Of a stretch of 64,000 nucleotides of DNA, positions 34,979 to 42,531 are shown piece after piece. Both the position numbers and the translations under genes were made by a program. Under the pieces are notes generated by a model that did not search any database, was not told the DNA's origin, and worked only from the letters and a program-made list of their open reading frames with translations. The DNA comes from Paractinoplanes ovalisporus. GTDB taxonomy: Bacteria > Actinomycetota > Actinomycetes > Mycobacteriales > Micromonosporaceae. How positions within the stretch are numbered: position 1 is the stretch's first letter; the number at the start of each line of letters is the position of its first letter. Where the stretch lies: assembly GCF_016834655.1 (NCBI RefSeq), contig NZ_JAENHP010000002.1, positions 186,001 through 250,000 on the forward strand, read 5' to 3'.

Positions 34979-35589
34979 CAGATGCCCAGCCGTACGCCGT
35001 CCAGGCCGTCCCCGTCGATGGTCACGCGCGCGGCCCCGGTCCGTCCGGTGAGATACATCGCGAGCTCCCCGGGTGGCCCCGAAAGAGTGGTCGTGGGGGA
35101 GCTGCCCACGGCGAACGAGCCGTATCCCGGGGAGGTGACCGTGACCGCCACGCCGGCCCGCCGCAGCACGAGTCGGCTGGTCAGCCGGACATTTCGCCAC
35201 AGCGCGGCCTCGAGGCCGGGATCGAGATCGCGCGGCTGCCAGTCCGGTTGCCCGCGCCGGGCGTCCTCGTGGTGCACGAAGAACTCGATGGTGTTGGCCA
35301 TCTCGTCGGTGAGAGGGTTGCTCACCGGGCTCCACCAGGGTGGCGTCCGCACCTCGTGCACGACCTGCTCGTAAGGGCGGGCCGCGGTCTGTTTCCGCAC
35401 CCGTTCACCGTGCTCGCGCAGCGGCGGGATCATCGCCCCGGCCGCCGCGTCGGGCCGCCGTTCCCGCACCACCAGGTGCGCCGCGAGATCGCGGGTCGTC
35501 CATCCCTCGCAGAGGGTCGGCTCGTCCGGTCCGAGACGAAGGAGCAGGTCAGCGAGTAAGCGGCGTTCGCGCTGGGCATAGGCGGTCAC
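34978..35589 (-). CDS. TIGR03085-family metal-binding protein (DinB/maleylpyruvate isomerase-like)
   Basis: A 203-residue protein of the DinB-like TIGR03085 family, related to mycothiol-dependent maleylpyruvate isomerases. Recognisable segments are AQRERRLLADLLLRLGPDEPTLCEGWTTRDLAAHLVVRERR (in parts: CEGWTTRDLAAHLVVRE) and NTIEFFVHHEDARRGQP, supplying the metal-ligand histidines. GTG at 35589 is preferred because TACGAT ends 7 nt upstream; a GTG at 35607 is possible. Upstream are two direct repeats ACAAACGTGA and ACGAACGTGA 25 bp apart. Mycothiol dependence is an inference from family. Confidence 0.88.
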   Translation of the reverse strand: MTAYAQRERRLLADLLLRLGPDEPTLCEGWTTRDLAAHLVVRERRPDAAAGAMIPPLREHGERVRKQTAARPYEQVVHEVRTPPWWSPVSNPLTDEMANTIEFFVHHEDARRGQPDWQPRDLDPGLEAALWRNVRLTSRLVLRRAGVAVTVTSPGYGSFAVGSSPTTTLSGPPGELAMYLTGRTGAARVTIDGDGLDGVRLGI

Positions 35590-35596
35590 AAACGTG

Positions 35597-35602
35597 ATCG
35601 TA
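35597..35602 (-). promoter_or_regulatory. -10 hexamer TACGAT, leaderless start of the DinB-like gene
   Basis: On the minus strand TACGAT ends 7 nt before the GTG at 35589. It is embedded between the direct repeats ACAAACGTGA (35588-35597) and ACGAACGTGA (35613-35622). Confidence 0.5.
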
Positions 35603-35699
35603 GACACATGTTACGAACGTGAACGACGGCGGCCTGTTCGGCAGGATGGGAATGTAAGGCCGGAACTGTCGGCGAACACTTACCAGTCGGGTAGGAATT

Positions 35700-37484
35700 T
35701 TGAGCACCAGGACCAGCCGCGATGTGCTGGTACGGGGACTGCGCGTGCTGGGCCACTCGATCCGGACAGAGCCACGCCTGTTCACGATCGGCGCCCTCGG
35801 CAGCAGCCTGTTCGGCCTTCTCGTCATCGCCAACTCCTACGTCGTCGGCGCCGTGATCGGCCATGTCGTCGTCCCCGCGTTCAGCAGCGGGTCGGCCGAC
35901 ACCGGCACGCTCGCGCTGATCGCCGCGGTGTTCCTCGGCCTCAGCGGGCTGCGGGTGGCGACCATCTTCGGCCGCCGGCTCGGCGCCGGTTACATGCAGT
36001 TCCGGCTGCAGGCCCGCTACCGCCGCGCGGTGACCCGGCGCTATCTGTCGCTGCCGCCGTCGTGGCACCAGAAACACGCGACCGGCACCCTGCTCTCCAA
36101 CGCGAACTCCGACGTCGAGGCCGCGTTCGTGCCGATCGCGCCGCTGCCGTTCGCGGTCGGCACGATCGTGATGATCTTCGCCGCGGTGGTCGCGTTGTTC
36201 CTCACCGACTGGGTGCTCGCGCTGGTCGGGGTCGTGCTGTTCCCGGCCCTGTTCGCCCTCAACACCTTCTATGCCCGCCGCATGTCGCCGCGGCAGATCC
36301 GGGCCCAGCAGATGCGGGCCAAGGTCAGCGCGGTCGCCCACGAGAGCTTCGACGGCGCGCTGGTGGTCAAGACGATGGGCCGTGAGGAGGACGAGTCCCG
36401 CCGCTTCAAGGTGTTCGTCGACGAGCTGCGCGACTCGCTGATCGCGGTGGGGCGGCTGCGCGGCCTGTTCGACCCGGTCATGGACTCGCTGCCCAGCCTC
36501 GGCACCCTGGCCGTGCTGCTGCTCGGGGCGTGGCGGCTGCAGAGCGGGGCGGTCACCGTGGCCGAGGTCGTCACGGTCGCGTTCCTGTTCACGGTGCTCG
36601 CCTTCCCGGTGCGGGCGATCGGCTGGGTGCTGGGCGAACTGCCGCGCAGTGTCGCCGGGTGGGACCGGGTGCAGGCGGTGCTGGCGGCCGAGGGTGACCT
36701 CGCCTACGGCTCGGCCACGGCGCGCGCGACGGGTCCGGCCACGCTGCGTTTTGATGCGGTGGATTTCGCGTACGGGGAAGGCCCGTTGGTCCTGCACGAC
36801 GTGTCGTTCACCGTGCCCCCCGGCAAGACCGTGGCGCTGGTCGGCGCGACCGGCTCCGGCAAGTCGACCATCGCGTCACTGGCCGTCCGGCTGGTCGACC
36901 CGGGGGCGGGCCGGGTGACCCTCGACGACACGCCGCTGCCCGCGCTCAGCGAGGCCGCCCTGACCGGTGCCTCCGCCCTCGTACCGCAGCTGCCGTTCGT
37001 CTTCGACGACACCGTGCGCGGCAACATCACGCTCGAACGGGACGGCCTCGACGACGACTCGGTCTGGACGGCGCTGCGGCTCGCCCAGGCCGACGGGTTC
37101 GTCGCGAAGCTGCCCGAGAAGATCGACACGGCGGTGGGGGAGCGCGGAACCTCGCTCTCCGGCGGGCAACGACAGCGGATCACGCTGGCCCGTGCCCTGG
37201 CCGGTCATCCACGGCTGCTCGTGCTGGACGACGCGACGAGCGCGGTCGACCCGCGGGTCGAGGCGGCCATCCTGGCCTCGCTGCGCAGCCGGGACGCGGG
37301 GGCCTCGATCCTCGTGGTGGCCTACCGCCGGGCCACGATCGCGCTGGCCGACGAGGTCGTCTATCTGGAGCAGGGCAAGGTGGTCGCGACCGGCACCCAC
37401 ACCGAGCTGCTGGCCGCCCACCCCGGATACGCCGACCTGGTGACGGCGTACGAGAAAGCCGAAGCGGAAAGAGTCGAAGCGTGA
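35700..37484 (+). CDS. ABC exporter half-transporter, subunit 1
   Basis: A 594-residue type I ABC exporter half: six-helix transmembrane domain (about 1-330) and nucleotide-binding domain (about 345-594) with Walker A VGATGSGKSTIASLAV, Q-loop VPQLPFVF, signature LSGGQRQRITLARALA, Walker B LLVLDDATSAVD and H-loop region in which the expected histidine appears to be Tyr/Arg (LVVAYRRATIALAD). That missing switch histidine and the aspartate after Walker B (DDATS rather than DEATS) mark a degenerate ATP site, typical of heterodimeric exporters. The start is TTG at 35700 (AGGAA close upstream); GTG 35724 is an alternative. Stop overlaps the next gene's GTG. Confidence 0.92.
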   Translation: MSTRTSRDVLVRGLRVLGHSIRTEPRLFTIGALGSSLFGLLVIANSYVVGAVIGHVVVPAFSSGSADTGTLALIAAVFLGLSGLRVATIFGRRLGAGYMQFRLQARYRRAVTRRYLSLPPSWHQKHATGTLLSNANSDVEAAFVPIAPLPFAVGTIVMIFAAVVALFLTDWVLALVGVVLFPALFALNTFYARRMSPRQIRAQQMRAKVSAVAHESFDGALVVKTMGREEDESRRFKVFVDELRDSLIAVGRLRGLFDPVMDSLPSLGTLAVLLLGAWRLQSGAVTVAEVVTVAFLFTVLAFPVRAIGWVLGELPRSVAGWDRVQAVLAAEGDLAYGSATARATGPATLRFDAVDFAYGEGPLVLHDVSFTVPPGKTVALVGATGSGKSTIASLAVRLVDPGAGRVTLDDTPLPALSEAALTGASALVPQLPFVFDDTVRGNITLERDGLDDDSVWTALRLAQADGFVAKLPEKIDTAVGERGTSLSGGQRQRITLARALAGHPRLLVLDDATSAVDPRVEAAILASLRSRDAGASILVVAYRRATIALADEVVYLEQGKVVATGTHTELLAAHPGYADLVTAYEKAEAERVEA

Positions 37485-39241
37485 GCAGCGAGGGAACTTT
37501 CGCCACCATCAAACGTGGCCTCGCGCTCTCGCCCGAGCTGCGGCCCGGCATGGCCGGCACGATCGCGCTGGCCGTGGTGCAGATGGGCGGCCGGGTCGCC
37601 GTGCCGATCGCCGTGCAGCAGGGCATCGACCACGGCATCCGCGCCGAGGGCGGCCCCGACCTGCAGTTTGTCACCGCCGTGGTGGCGCTCACGTTTGTCG
37701 CGCTGATGATCTCGACGCTGGCCGGCTATCTGATGACCCGCCGCCTGTTCACAGTCAGCGAGACCGCGCTGGGCGCGCTGCGCTCCCGCACGTTCCGGCA
37801 CATCCACGACCTGTCGATGCTGCACCAGCAGTCCGAGCGCCGCGGCACGATGGTGTCCCGGGTGACCAGCGACGTCGACCAGATCTCGATCTTCCTGCAG
37901 ACCGGCGGCGTGCAGTTGCTGCTGGCCAGCGGTCAGCTGCTGGTCTCGACGATCGTGATGTTCGTCTACTCCTGGGAGCTCACCATCGTGGTGCTGCTCG
38001 CGTTCGGGCCGGCCGTGGCGGTGATCCGGCTGTTCCAGAAGCGGCTGGCCGCCGTCTACGGCGCGGTCCGCGAACGCACCGGCGTCATGCTGGGCGCGAT
38101 CGCCGAGAGCGTCGTCGGGGCCATGGTCATTCGCGCGTACGGGGTGGCCGGCCGCACCGAGAAGCGCCTGGACACCTCGATCGACCGTCTGCGGGTGGCC
38201 CAGCAGCACGCGCTGCGCACGAGTGTGACCAGCTTCTCCAGCGGCGAGCTGGGCGCGGGCCTGGCCCTGGCCGCGGTGGTGGTGGTCGGGGTGCTGATGG
38301 GCGTGGACGGCGGCCTGACCGTGGGCGCGCTGACCGCGTTCCTGTTCCTGGTGACGCTGTTCATCCAGCCCGTGCAGATCGCCACCGACATGCTCAACGA
38401 GGCCCAGAACGCGGTGGCCGGCTGGCGGCGGGTGCTCGACGTGCTCGACCTGGAGCCCGACGTCAAGGACCCGGACGAGGTGGGCGTCGACCTGCCCGAG
38501 GGCCCGCTGTCGGTGCGCTTCCAGGACGTGTCGTTCCGCTATCCCGGCGGCCCGATCGTGCTCGCCGACGTCGACCTCTCGCTGGCCGCACGCACCAAGG
38601 TCGCGGTGGTCGGCGAGACCGGAAGCGGCAAGACCACGTTCGCGAAGCTGCTCACCCGCCTGATGGACCCCGTCGAGGGTGAGGTCCTGCTCTCCGGAAC
38701 CGCGCTGCGCACGGTGAAGTTCGCCGCCCTGCGCTCGCGGGTGGTGATGGTGCCCCAGGACGGCTTCCTGTTCGACGCCACCGTCGCCGAGAACATCCGC
38801 TTCGCCGAGCCGTCCCTGACCGACGAGCAGTTGCGCTCCGCCTTCGAAGAGCTGGGCCTGGCCGACTGGCTGGCCACCCTGCCCGCCGGCTTGGAGACCC
38901 CGGTAGGCGAGCGAGGCGAGGCCCTGAGCGTAGGCGAACGTCAACTGGTAGCCCTCGTACGTGCCTACGTAGCCGACCCCGACCTGCTGGTCCTCGACGA
39001 GGCCACAAGCGCCGTAGACCCAGCAACCGAGGTCCGCCTCCAGCGAGCACTAGACACGGTCACCCGCGGCCGCACCACGGTAGCCATCGCCCACAGGCTC
39101 TCAACCGCCCAGTCCGCAGACGAGGTAATCGTCGTAGACGCAGGCCGCGTTGTACAGCGCGGCCCACACGCCCAACTGGTAACAGAAGAGGGCTCAATCT
39201 ACGCAAAGCTATACGCAAGCTGGTTAGAACAAACCCGCTAA
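37481..39241 (+). CDS. ABC exporter half-transporter, subunit 2
   Basis: A 586-residue partner of the preceding half-transporter. Transmembrane domain about 1-320 (RGTMVSRVTSDVDQISIFLQ), nucleotide-binding domain about 345-586 with Walker A VGETGSGKTTFAKLL, Q-loop VPQDGFLF, signature [14 protein letters not shown] (the second residue pair altered), Walker B LLVLDEATSAVD and the switch histidine AIAHRLSTA. It thus supplies the catalytic Glu and His that subunit 1 lacks, so a heterodimer is likely. The last ~350 bp switch to GTA/CTA/ACA/GCA codons and contain a TTA leucine codon at 39224-39226. The gene end is echoed twice downstream. Confidence 0.93.
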   Translation: MSSEGTFATIKRGLALSPELRPGMAGTIALAVVQMGGRVAVPIAVQQGIDHGIRAEGGPDLQFVTAVVALTFVALMISTLAGYLMTRRLFTVSETALGALRSRTFRHIHDLSMLHQQSERRGTMVSRVTSDVDQISIFLQTGGVQLLLASGQLLVSTIVMFVYSWELTIVVLLAFGPAVAVIRLFQKRLAAVYGAVRERTGVMLGAIAESVVGAMVIRAYGVAGRTEKRLDTSIDRLRVAQQHALRTSVTSFSSGELGAGLALAAVVVVGVLMGVDGGLTVGALTAFLFLVTLFIQPVQIATDMLNEAQNAVAGWRRVLDVLDLEPDVKDPDEVGVDLPEGPLSVRFQDVSFRYPGGPIVLADVDLSLAARTKVAVVGETGSGKTTFAKLLTRLMDPVEGEVLLSGTALRTVKFAALRSRVVMVPQDGFLFDATVAENIRFAEPSLTDEQLRSAFEELGLADWLATLPAGLETPVGERGEALSVGERQLVALVRAYVADPDLLVLDEATSAVDPATEVRLQRALDTVTRGRTTVAIAHRLSTAQSADEVIVVDAGRVVQRGPHAQLVTEEGSIYAKLYASWLEQTR

Positions 39242-39311
39242 TCCACACGCAACTGGCTCGAACAAACCCGCTGTCCCACACGCACTGGCTCGAACAAACC
39301 CGCTAGTTTCC
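39213..39311 (+). repeat. Tail-echo repeats of the ABC exporter gene end
   Basis: Three consecutive ~33-bp copies: 39213-39246 (the gene's own end, TGGTTAGAACAAACCCGC, TAA), 39247-39279 and 39280-39311 (both TGGCTCGAACAAACCCGC). All encode WLEQTR; the stop position reads TAA, TGT and TAG. The echoes keep the common leucine codon CTC whereas the gene has TTA. Confidence 0.9.
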
Positions 39312-39338
39312 GGGCGCCCGTCGATAGTCCAGCGGCCA

Positions 39339-39441
39339 GCGATCGCCTCGCAAAGGAGGAGGCACCCGATTTTCCGTCGCCGCGGGGTTTGCGGCGCCGG
39401 AAAATCGGCTGCCTCCTCCTTTGCCTCAAAGAGGCGATCGC
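39339..39441. repeat. Giant three-tier hairpin in the convergent intergenic region
   Basis: Outer stem GCGATCGCCTC (39339-39349) pairs with GAGGCGATCGC (39431-39441). The middle stem 39350-39376 pairs with 39398-39424, 26 of 27 bp, key piece GCAAAGGAGGAGGCA. The inner stem CGCCGC pairs with GCGGCG around a GGGGTTT loop. Only a 6-nt bulge CTCAAA interrupts. It lies between two convergent genes and could stop transcription from both; it is followed by a 14-bp palindrome CGCTTCGCGAAGCG (39443-39456). Confidence 0.9.
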
Positions 39442-39471
39442 CCGCTTCGCGAAGCGAAGCCGGAAAGACAG

Positions 39472-39742
39472 TTGCTTCTGTCCGGCCGCCCTGTGGGTTT
39501 GCTTCTGTCCGGCCGCCCTGTGGGTTTGCTTCTGTCCGGCCGCCCTATGGGTTTGCCCCTGTCCGGCCGCCCCACCGGTTTGGGTTGGGCAGCCGCCCCA
39601 CCGGTTTGGGTTGGGCAGCCGCCCCACCGGGTTTGCGTTAGGCAGCCGCCCCACCGGGTTTGGGTTGGGCAGCCGCCTCATCCCGGTTTGCGTTTGGGTA
39701 GCTGCCTCACCCAGGTTGAGTTCGTGCAGCTGCCCTCTTCGC
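39472..39742. repeat. Drifting ~27-bp minisatellite downstream of rpsD
   Basis: Ten tandem units start at 39472, 39499, 39526, 39553, 39580, 39606, 39633, 39660, 39688 and 39716 (26-28 bp). The first three are of the form TTGCTTCTGTCCGGCCGCCC; from the fifth the form is TTGGGTTGGGCAGCCGCCCC; the fourth is a hybrid. Divergence rises towards rpsD. The period near 27 leaves several frames open, but no start, ribosome site or protein-like bias supports a gene. The intergenic stretch 39242-39751 is otherwise empty. Confidence 0.9.
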
Positions 39743-39751
39743 CCGCCCTAC

Positions 39752-40360
39752 TTATCGGGCGTAGAACTCCACGACCAGCTGCTCGTCGCAGTGGACGCGG
39801 ATCTCCGAGCGCTCCGGCACCCGCAGCACGGTGATGCGCAGGTCCTCCAGCACGGTGGAGAGGTAGGGCGCGGTCGGGCCGTCCTGGTGGGCGCCCGCCT
39901 TCGCGATCTCGAACGGCGGCTTCTGCCGGCTCGACTCGCGGACCTCGACGACCTGGCCCGGCTTGAGCCGGTAACCCGGGCGGTCCACCTTCTTGCCGTC
40001 GACCGTGAAGTGGCCGTGCACGACGAGCTGGCGGGCCTGGTAGATGGTGCGGGCCAGGCCGGCGCGCATCACGGTGGCGTCGAGGCGGCGCTCGAGCAGG
40101 CTCACCATCGTCTCGCCGGTCTTGCCCTCGGCGCGGTGGGCGTCGTCGTACGCCTTCCGCATCTGGGCCTCGCTGATGTTGTACTGGTGGCGCAGCCGCT
40201 GCTTCTCCAGAAGCCGGACCTGGTAGTCCGAGGCCTTGCGGCGGGAACGCCCGTGGACACCCGGCGGGAACGGCCGCTTCTCGAAGTACTTCACGCACTT
40301 CGGCGTCAGAGGGATGCCGAGCGCCCTGGAGAGCTTGGCCTTCGGTCGGGAGTTGTTCAT
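39752..40360 (-). CDS. rpsD: Ribosomal protein S4, zinc-ligand-free form
   Basis: A 202-residue uS4, an early-assembly protein binding 16S rRNA. The S4 RNA-binding domain (about 90-155) has ERRLDATVMRAGLARTIYQARQLV and HFTVDGKKVDRPGYRLKPG (in parts), and the C-terminus ends in the usual DEQLVVEFYAR. The N-terminal zinc-knuckle cysteines of the alpha-operon form are absent: PLTPKCVKYFEKRPFPPGVHG has one Cys. It is encoded outside the alpha operon, as the single S4 of Streptomyces is; many Micromonosporaceae also have a second S4, so this may be a paralogue (not testable here). ATG at 40360 has CGGAG upstream. An iron-box palindrome lies in the shared promoter. Confidence 0.93.
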   Translation of the reverse strand: MNNSRPKAKLSRALGIPLTPKCVKYFEKRPFPPGVHGRSRRKASDYQVRLLEKQRLRHQYNISEAQMRKAYDDAHRAEGKTGETMVSLLERRLDATVMRAGLARTIYQARQLVVHGHFTVDGKKVDRPGYRLKPGQVVEVRESSRQKPPFEIAKAGAHQDGPTAPYLSTVLEDLRITVLRVPERSEIRVHCDEQLVVEFYAR

Positions 40361-40395
40361 GAAGTCTCCGAGTCACTTGCGCTTGAGGCTGGTGT

Positions 40396-40434
40396 TACGG
40401 TTAGCCTCACCTTACTAAGGTAAGCCTAACCGGT
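40396..40434. promoter_or_regulatory. Double DtxR/IdeR-type iron box in a 33-bp palindrome
   Basis: Box 1, TACGGTTAGCCTCACCTTA (40396-40414), matches the DtxR/IdeR consensus TTAGGTTAGSCTAACCTWA at 16 of 19 positions; box 2, TAAGGTAAGCCTAACCGGT (40416-40434), at about 14 of 19. Together they form a palindrome 40399-40431 with 14 of 16 base pairs. The box centres are 20 bp apart, two helical turns. The site lies between rpsD (start 40360, minus) and the DUF2470 gene (start 40452, plus). Confidence 0.8.
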
Positions 40435-40451
40435 GCCCGGAGGTCGTCACC

Positions 40452-41180
40452 ATGCAGCCCACCCATGCCGAGATCGCGCGTACGCTCGCCGCCGGTCACC
40501 TGCCCGGCGTCGCGCACATCGCGTGCCGTCCGGGCCCTCTTCCCGTGCGGCACGTCACCGACGCGAACGGCCGGGTTCTCCTGCTCTCGCCGCGTGACGG
40601 CGCCTTCGCCGCGGCGCTGCGGCCCCAGGAGGGCAACGACGACACCGCGATGGTGCTCGACATCTCGGACGTGCCGCCGATGGCGGGCTCGCCGGCCCTC
40701 GGTCGCGTGTGGATCTCCGGCTGGGCCACCGTACTCGAAGGTGACGAGGCTCGATCGGCGGCGCTCGATTACGCCGAGATCGACGCCTCGGGTGACCTGC
40801 TCGACGTCGGCAACGGCCAGGTGCTGCACCGCATGGACGTGGCCGAGGTCCGGTACGAGCGCAACGAGAACCTGAACGACGTCGACGTGGACGATTTCGC
40901 CGAGGCCACGCCCGACCCGCTCTGCCGCATCGAGTTCGACCTGATCGCCGACCTGGCCGACCACCACGAGGCCGAGATGAGCGCCTATGTGCGGCGCCAG
41001 CTGGGCAGCAAGTTCCAGCCGGTCGCCGAGCCGCGGGTGGTGCGCATGGACCGCTACGGCTTCATGGTGCGCCTGGACGACAAACTGGCCCGGCTGGCCT
41101 TCCCGCGCCCGGTGACCGACCGCCACGACCTGGCCCACCTGTTGCACCCGGTGCTCTGCCACCGTTGCACCGACAACTAA
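40452..41180 (+). CDS. DUF2470 domain protein, HugZ-like split barrel
   Basis: A 242-residue protein. The N-terminal part (about 1-130) resembles a flavin/heme split-barrel domain (VRHVTDANGRVLLLSPRDG; SGWATVLEGDEARS), and the C-terminal ~90 residues form a DUF2470 helical domain (CRIEFDLIADLADHHEAEMS, RMDRYGFMVRLDDKLARLAF), the combination found in HugZ-type heme-utilisation proteins. The C-terminus ends with a His/Cys cluster, HLLHPVLCHRC, that could ligate metal. ATG at 40452 follows CCCGGAGG. The iron boxes immediately upstream suggest iron-dependent repression. A role in heme or iron handling is inference. Confidence 0.85.
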   Translation: MQPTHAEIARTLAAGHLPGVAHIACRPGPLPVRHVTDANGRVLLLSPRDGAFAAALRPQEGNDDTAMVLDISDVPPMAGSPALGRVWISGWATVLEGDEARSAALDYAEIDASGDLLDVGNGQVLHRMDVAEVRYERNENLNDVDVDDFAEATPDPLCRIEFDLIADLADHHEAEMSAYVRRQLGSKFQPVAEPRVVRMDRYGFMVRLDDKLARLAFPRPVTDRHDLAHLLHPVLCHRCTDN

Positions 41181-41785
41181 CTCTTGAAGACCTCAGGCAT
41201 GGGGTCAGTGAGGAAGCGCTGCACGTTGGGGCCGATGGCCGCGGCCAGCGTGTCGATGTCGGCACTGGCCAGGGGCTCGATCTTCAGCACGTAGCGGGCC
41301 ATGATCGTGCCGGCGATCTGGGTGGCGACCAGCGCCGACCGCATCTCGGCCTCGGCCGGGTCGAGCGTCATCTCGCTCACCGCCCGCCGCAGCACCTGCG
41401 TGACGACGAAGTCGCGCAGCAGCCGCGCCGTCCACTCGTTGCTCAGCGCCGAGCGGAAGACGGCCAGCGCGGCCGTGCCGGCCGGCGAGTCCCACACGCC
41501 CAGGGCCACCCGCACCAGCCTCTCCCCGGCCTGCTCCCGGGGCCCGGCGAGCGCCTGCGGCACCAGCTCGGCCGGGTTGATGGGCGCGTTCATCACGGCC
41601 AGGAACAGCTTCTCCTTGGTGCCGAAATAGTGGTGCACCAGGGCCGGGTCGACGGCGGCGTCACCCGCGATGGCCCGGATCGAGGCCTGGTCGTAGCCCT
41701 TCTCGGCGAAGGTGTTCCGGGCGGCCTCCAGGATGGACTCGCGGGTGTCCTGATTGCCGGGACGCCGCCCGCTGCGCCTTGCCAA
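41177..41785 (-). CDS. TetR/AcrR-family repressor of the ABC-2 transporter operon
   Basis: A 202-residue TetR regulator. The helix-turn-helix domain (about 8-60) reads TRESILEAARNTFAEKGYDQ, IRAIAGDAAVDPALVHHYFG, then TKEKLFLAVMNAP; the C-terminal ligand domain is of the TetR_C type seen with ABC-2 drug or daunorubicin-like exporters. The start is TTG at 41785: TAGGAG sits 6 bp upstream, and the frame upstream overlaps the permease gene. It is the last gene of the ATPase-permease-TetR operon, 8 bp after the permease stop, and converges on the DUF2470 gene with a 4-bp overlap of stops. Confidence 0.9.
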   Translation of the reverse strand: MARRSGRRPGNQDTRESILEAARNTFAEKGYDQASIRAIAGDAAVDPALVHHYFGTKEKLFLAVMNAPINPAELVPQALAGPREQAGERLVRVALGVWDSPAGTAALAVFRSALSNEWTARLLRDFVVTQVLRRAVSEMTLDPAEAEMRSALVATQIAGTIMARYVLKIEPLASADIDTLAAAIGPNVQRFLTDPMPEVFKS

Positions 41786-41793
41786 GCCTGCTC

Positions 41794-42531
41794 CTAGGGA
41801 GTCCGTCGCCGCAGGGTCGCGGCCGCCAGCACGAGGGCGACCACCGCCGCCCCCGCCACGATCGCCAGGTCGCGCCACATCGTCGTGGTCGCCTCGGCCG
41901 AGCGGCCGACCTGGACCAGCGCCTCCACCGCGTACGTCAGCGGCAGGGCGTTGCTGATGCCCTCGAGCCAGCCTGCCATCTGCTCGCGCGGCACGAACAA
42001 CCCGCACAGCAGCAGCTGGGGCACGACGACCACCGGTAGGAACTGTACGGCCTGGAACTCGGTGCGGGCGAAGGCGCTGCAGAACAGGCCCAGCGCCACC
42101 CCGAGCACGGCGTTCACCACGGCGATGAGCACCACCAGGCCCGCGTTCCCACTGGTCTGCAGGCCGAGCAGCCAGTACGCGGCCCCGGTCGCGACCGTGC
42201 CCTGCACCGCCGCCGCGAGACCGAACGCCAACCCGTACCCGAACAGCAGGTCGATCTTGCCCAGCGGGGTGGTGAGCAGGCGCTCCAGCGTGCCGGTGGT
42301 GCGCTCGCGGAGCATGGCGATGCTGGTCACCAGAAACATGATCACGAACGGGAAGACACCCAGCATGACCAGGGCGATCCGGTCGAAGGTGCCGCCCGCG
42401 CCGTCGTACATGAAATAGAGCAGAGCCAACAGCAGCGCCGGTACGACGATGAGGAGCGCGACGGTCCGGCGGTCGTGCCGCAGCTGGCGCAGCACCCTTC
42501 CGGCCGTGGCGAACGTGATGCCCAGGCTCAT
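41794..42531 (-). CDS. ABC-2 type transporter permease
   Basis: A 245-residue ABC-2 membrane protein with six predicted helices (FATAGRVLRQLRHDRRTVAL, LLIVVPALLLALLYFMY, FPFVIMFLVTSIAMLRERTTGTLERLLTTPL in parts, with the signature RERTTGTLERLL). It works with the adjoining ATPase, probably exporting a hydrophobic compound or lipid. ATG at 42531 overlaps the ATPase stop (ATGA). ABC-2 half-size permease plus ATPase plus TetR is the classic layout for drug-resistance exporters such as DrrAB, so self-resistance is a plausible role. Confidence 0.92.
   Translation of the reverse strand: MSLGITFATAGRVLRQLRHDRRTVALLIVVPALLLALLYFMYDGAGGTFDRIALVMLGVFPFVIMFLVTSIAMLRERTTGTLERLLTTPLGKIDLLFGYGLAFGLAAAVQGTVATGAAYWLLGLQTSGNAGLVVLIAVVNAVLGVALGLFCSAFARTEFQAVQFLPVVVVPQLLLCGLFVPREQMAGWLEGISNALPLTYAVEALVQVGRSAEATTTMWRDLAIVAGAAVVALVLAAATLRRRTP

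Noticed and set aside
39472-39742. Possible CRISPR array or repeat-protein gene in the minisatellite
   Set aside because: There are no unique spacers, and open frames through it are a consequence of the 27-bp period; no start codon with ribosome site or coding bias.
40396-40434. Zur box controlling rpsD, as known for alternative ribosomal proteins
   Set aside because: The palindrome does not resemble the actinobacterial Zur consensus TGAAAATGATTTTCA; it matches the DtxR/IdeR box much better.
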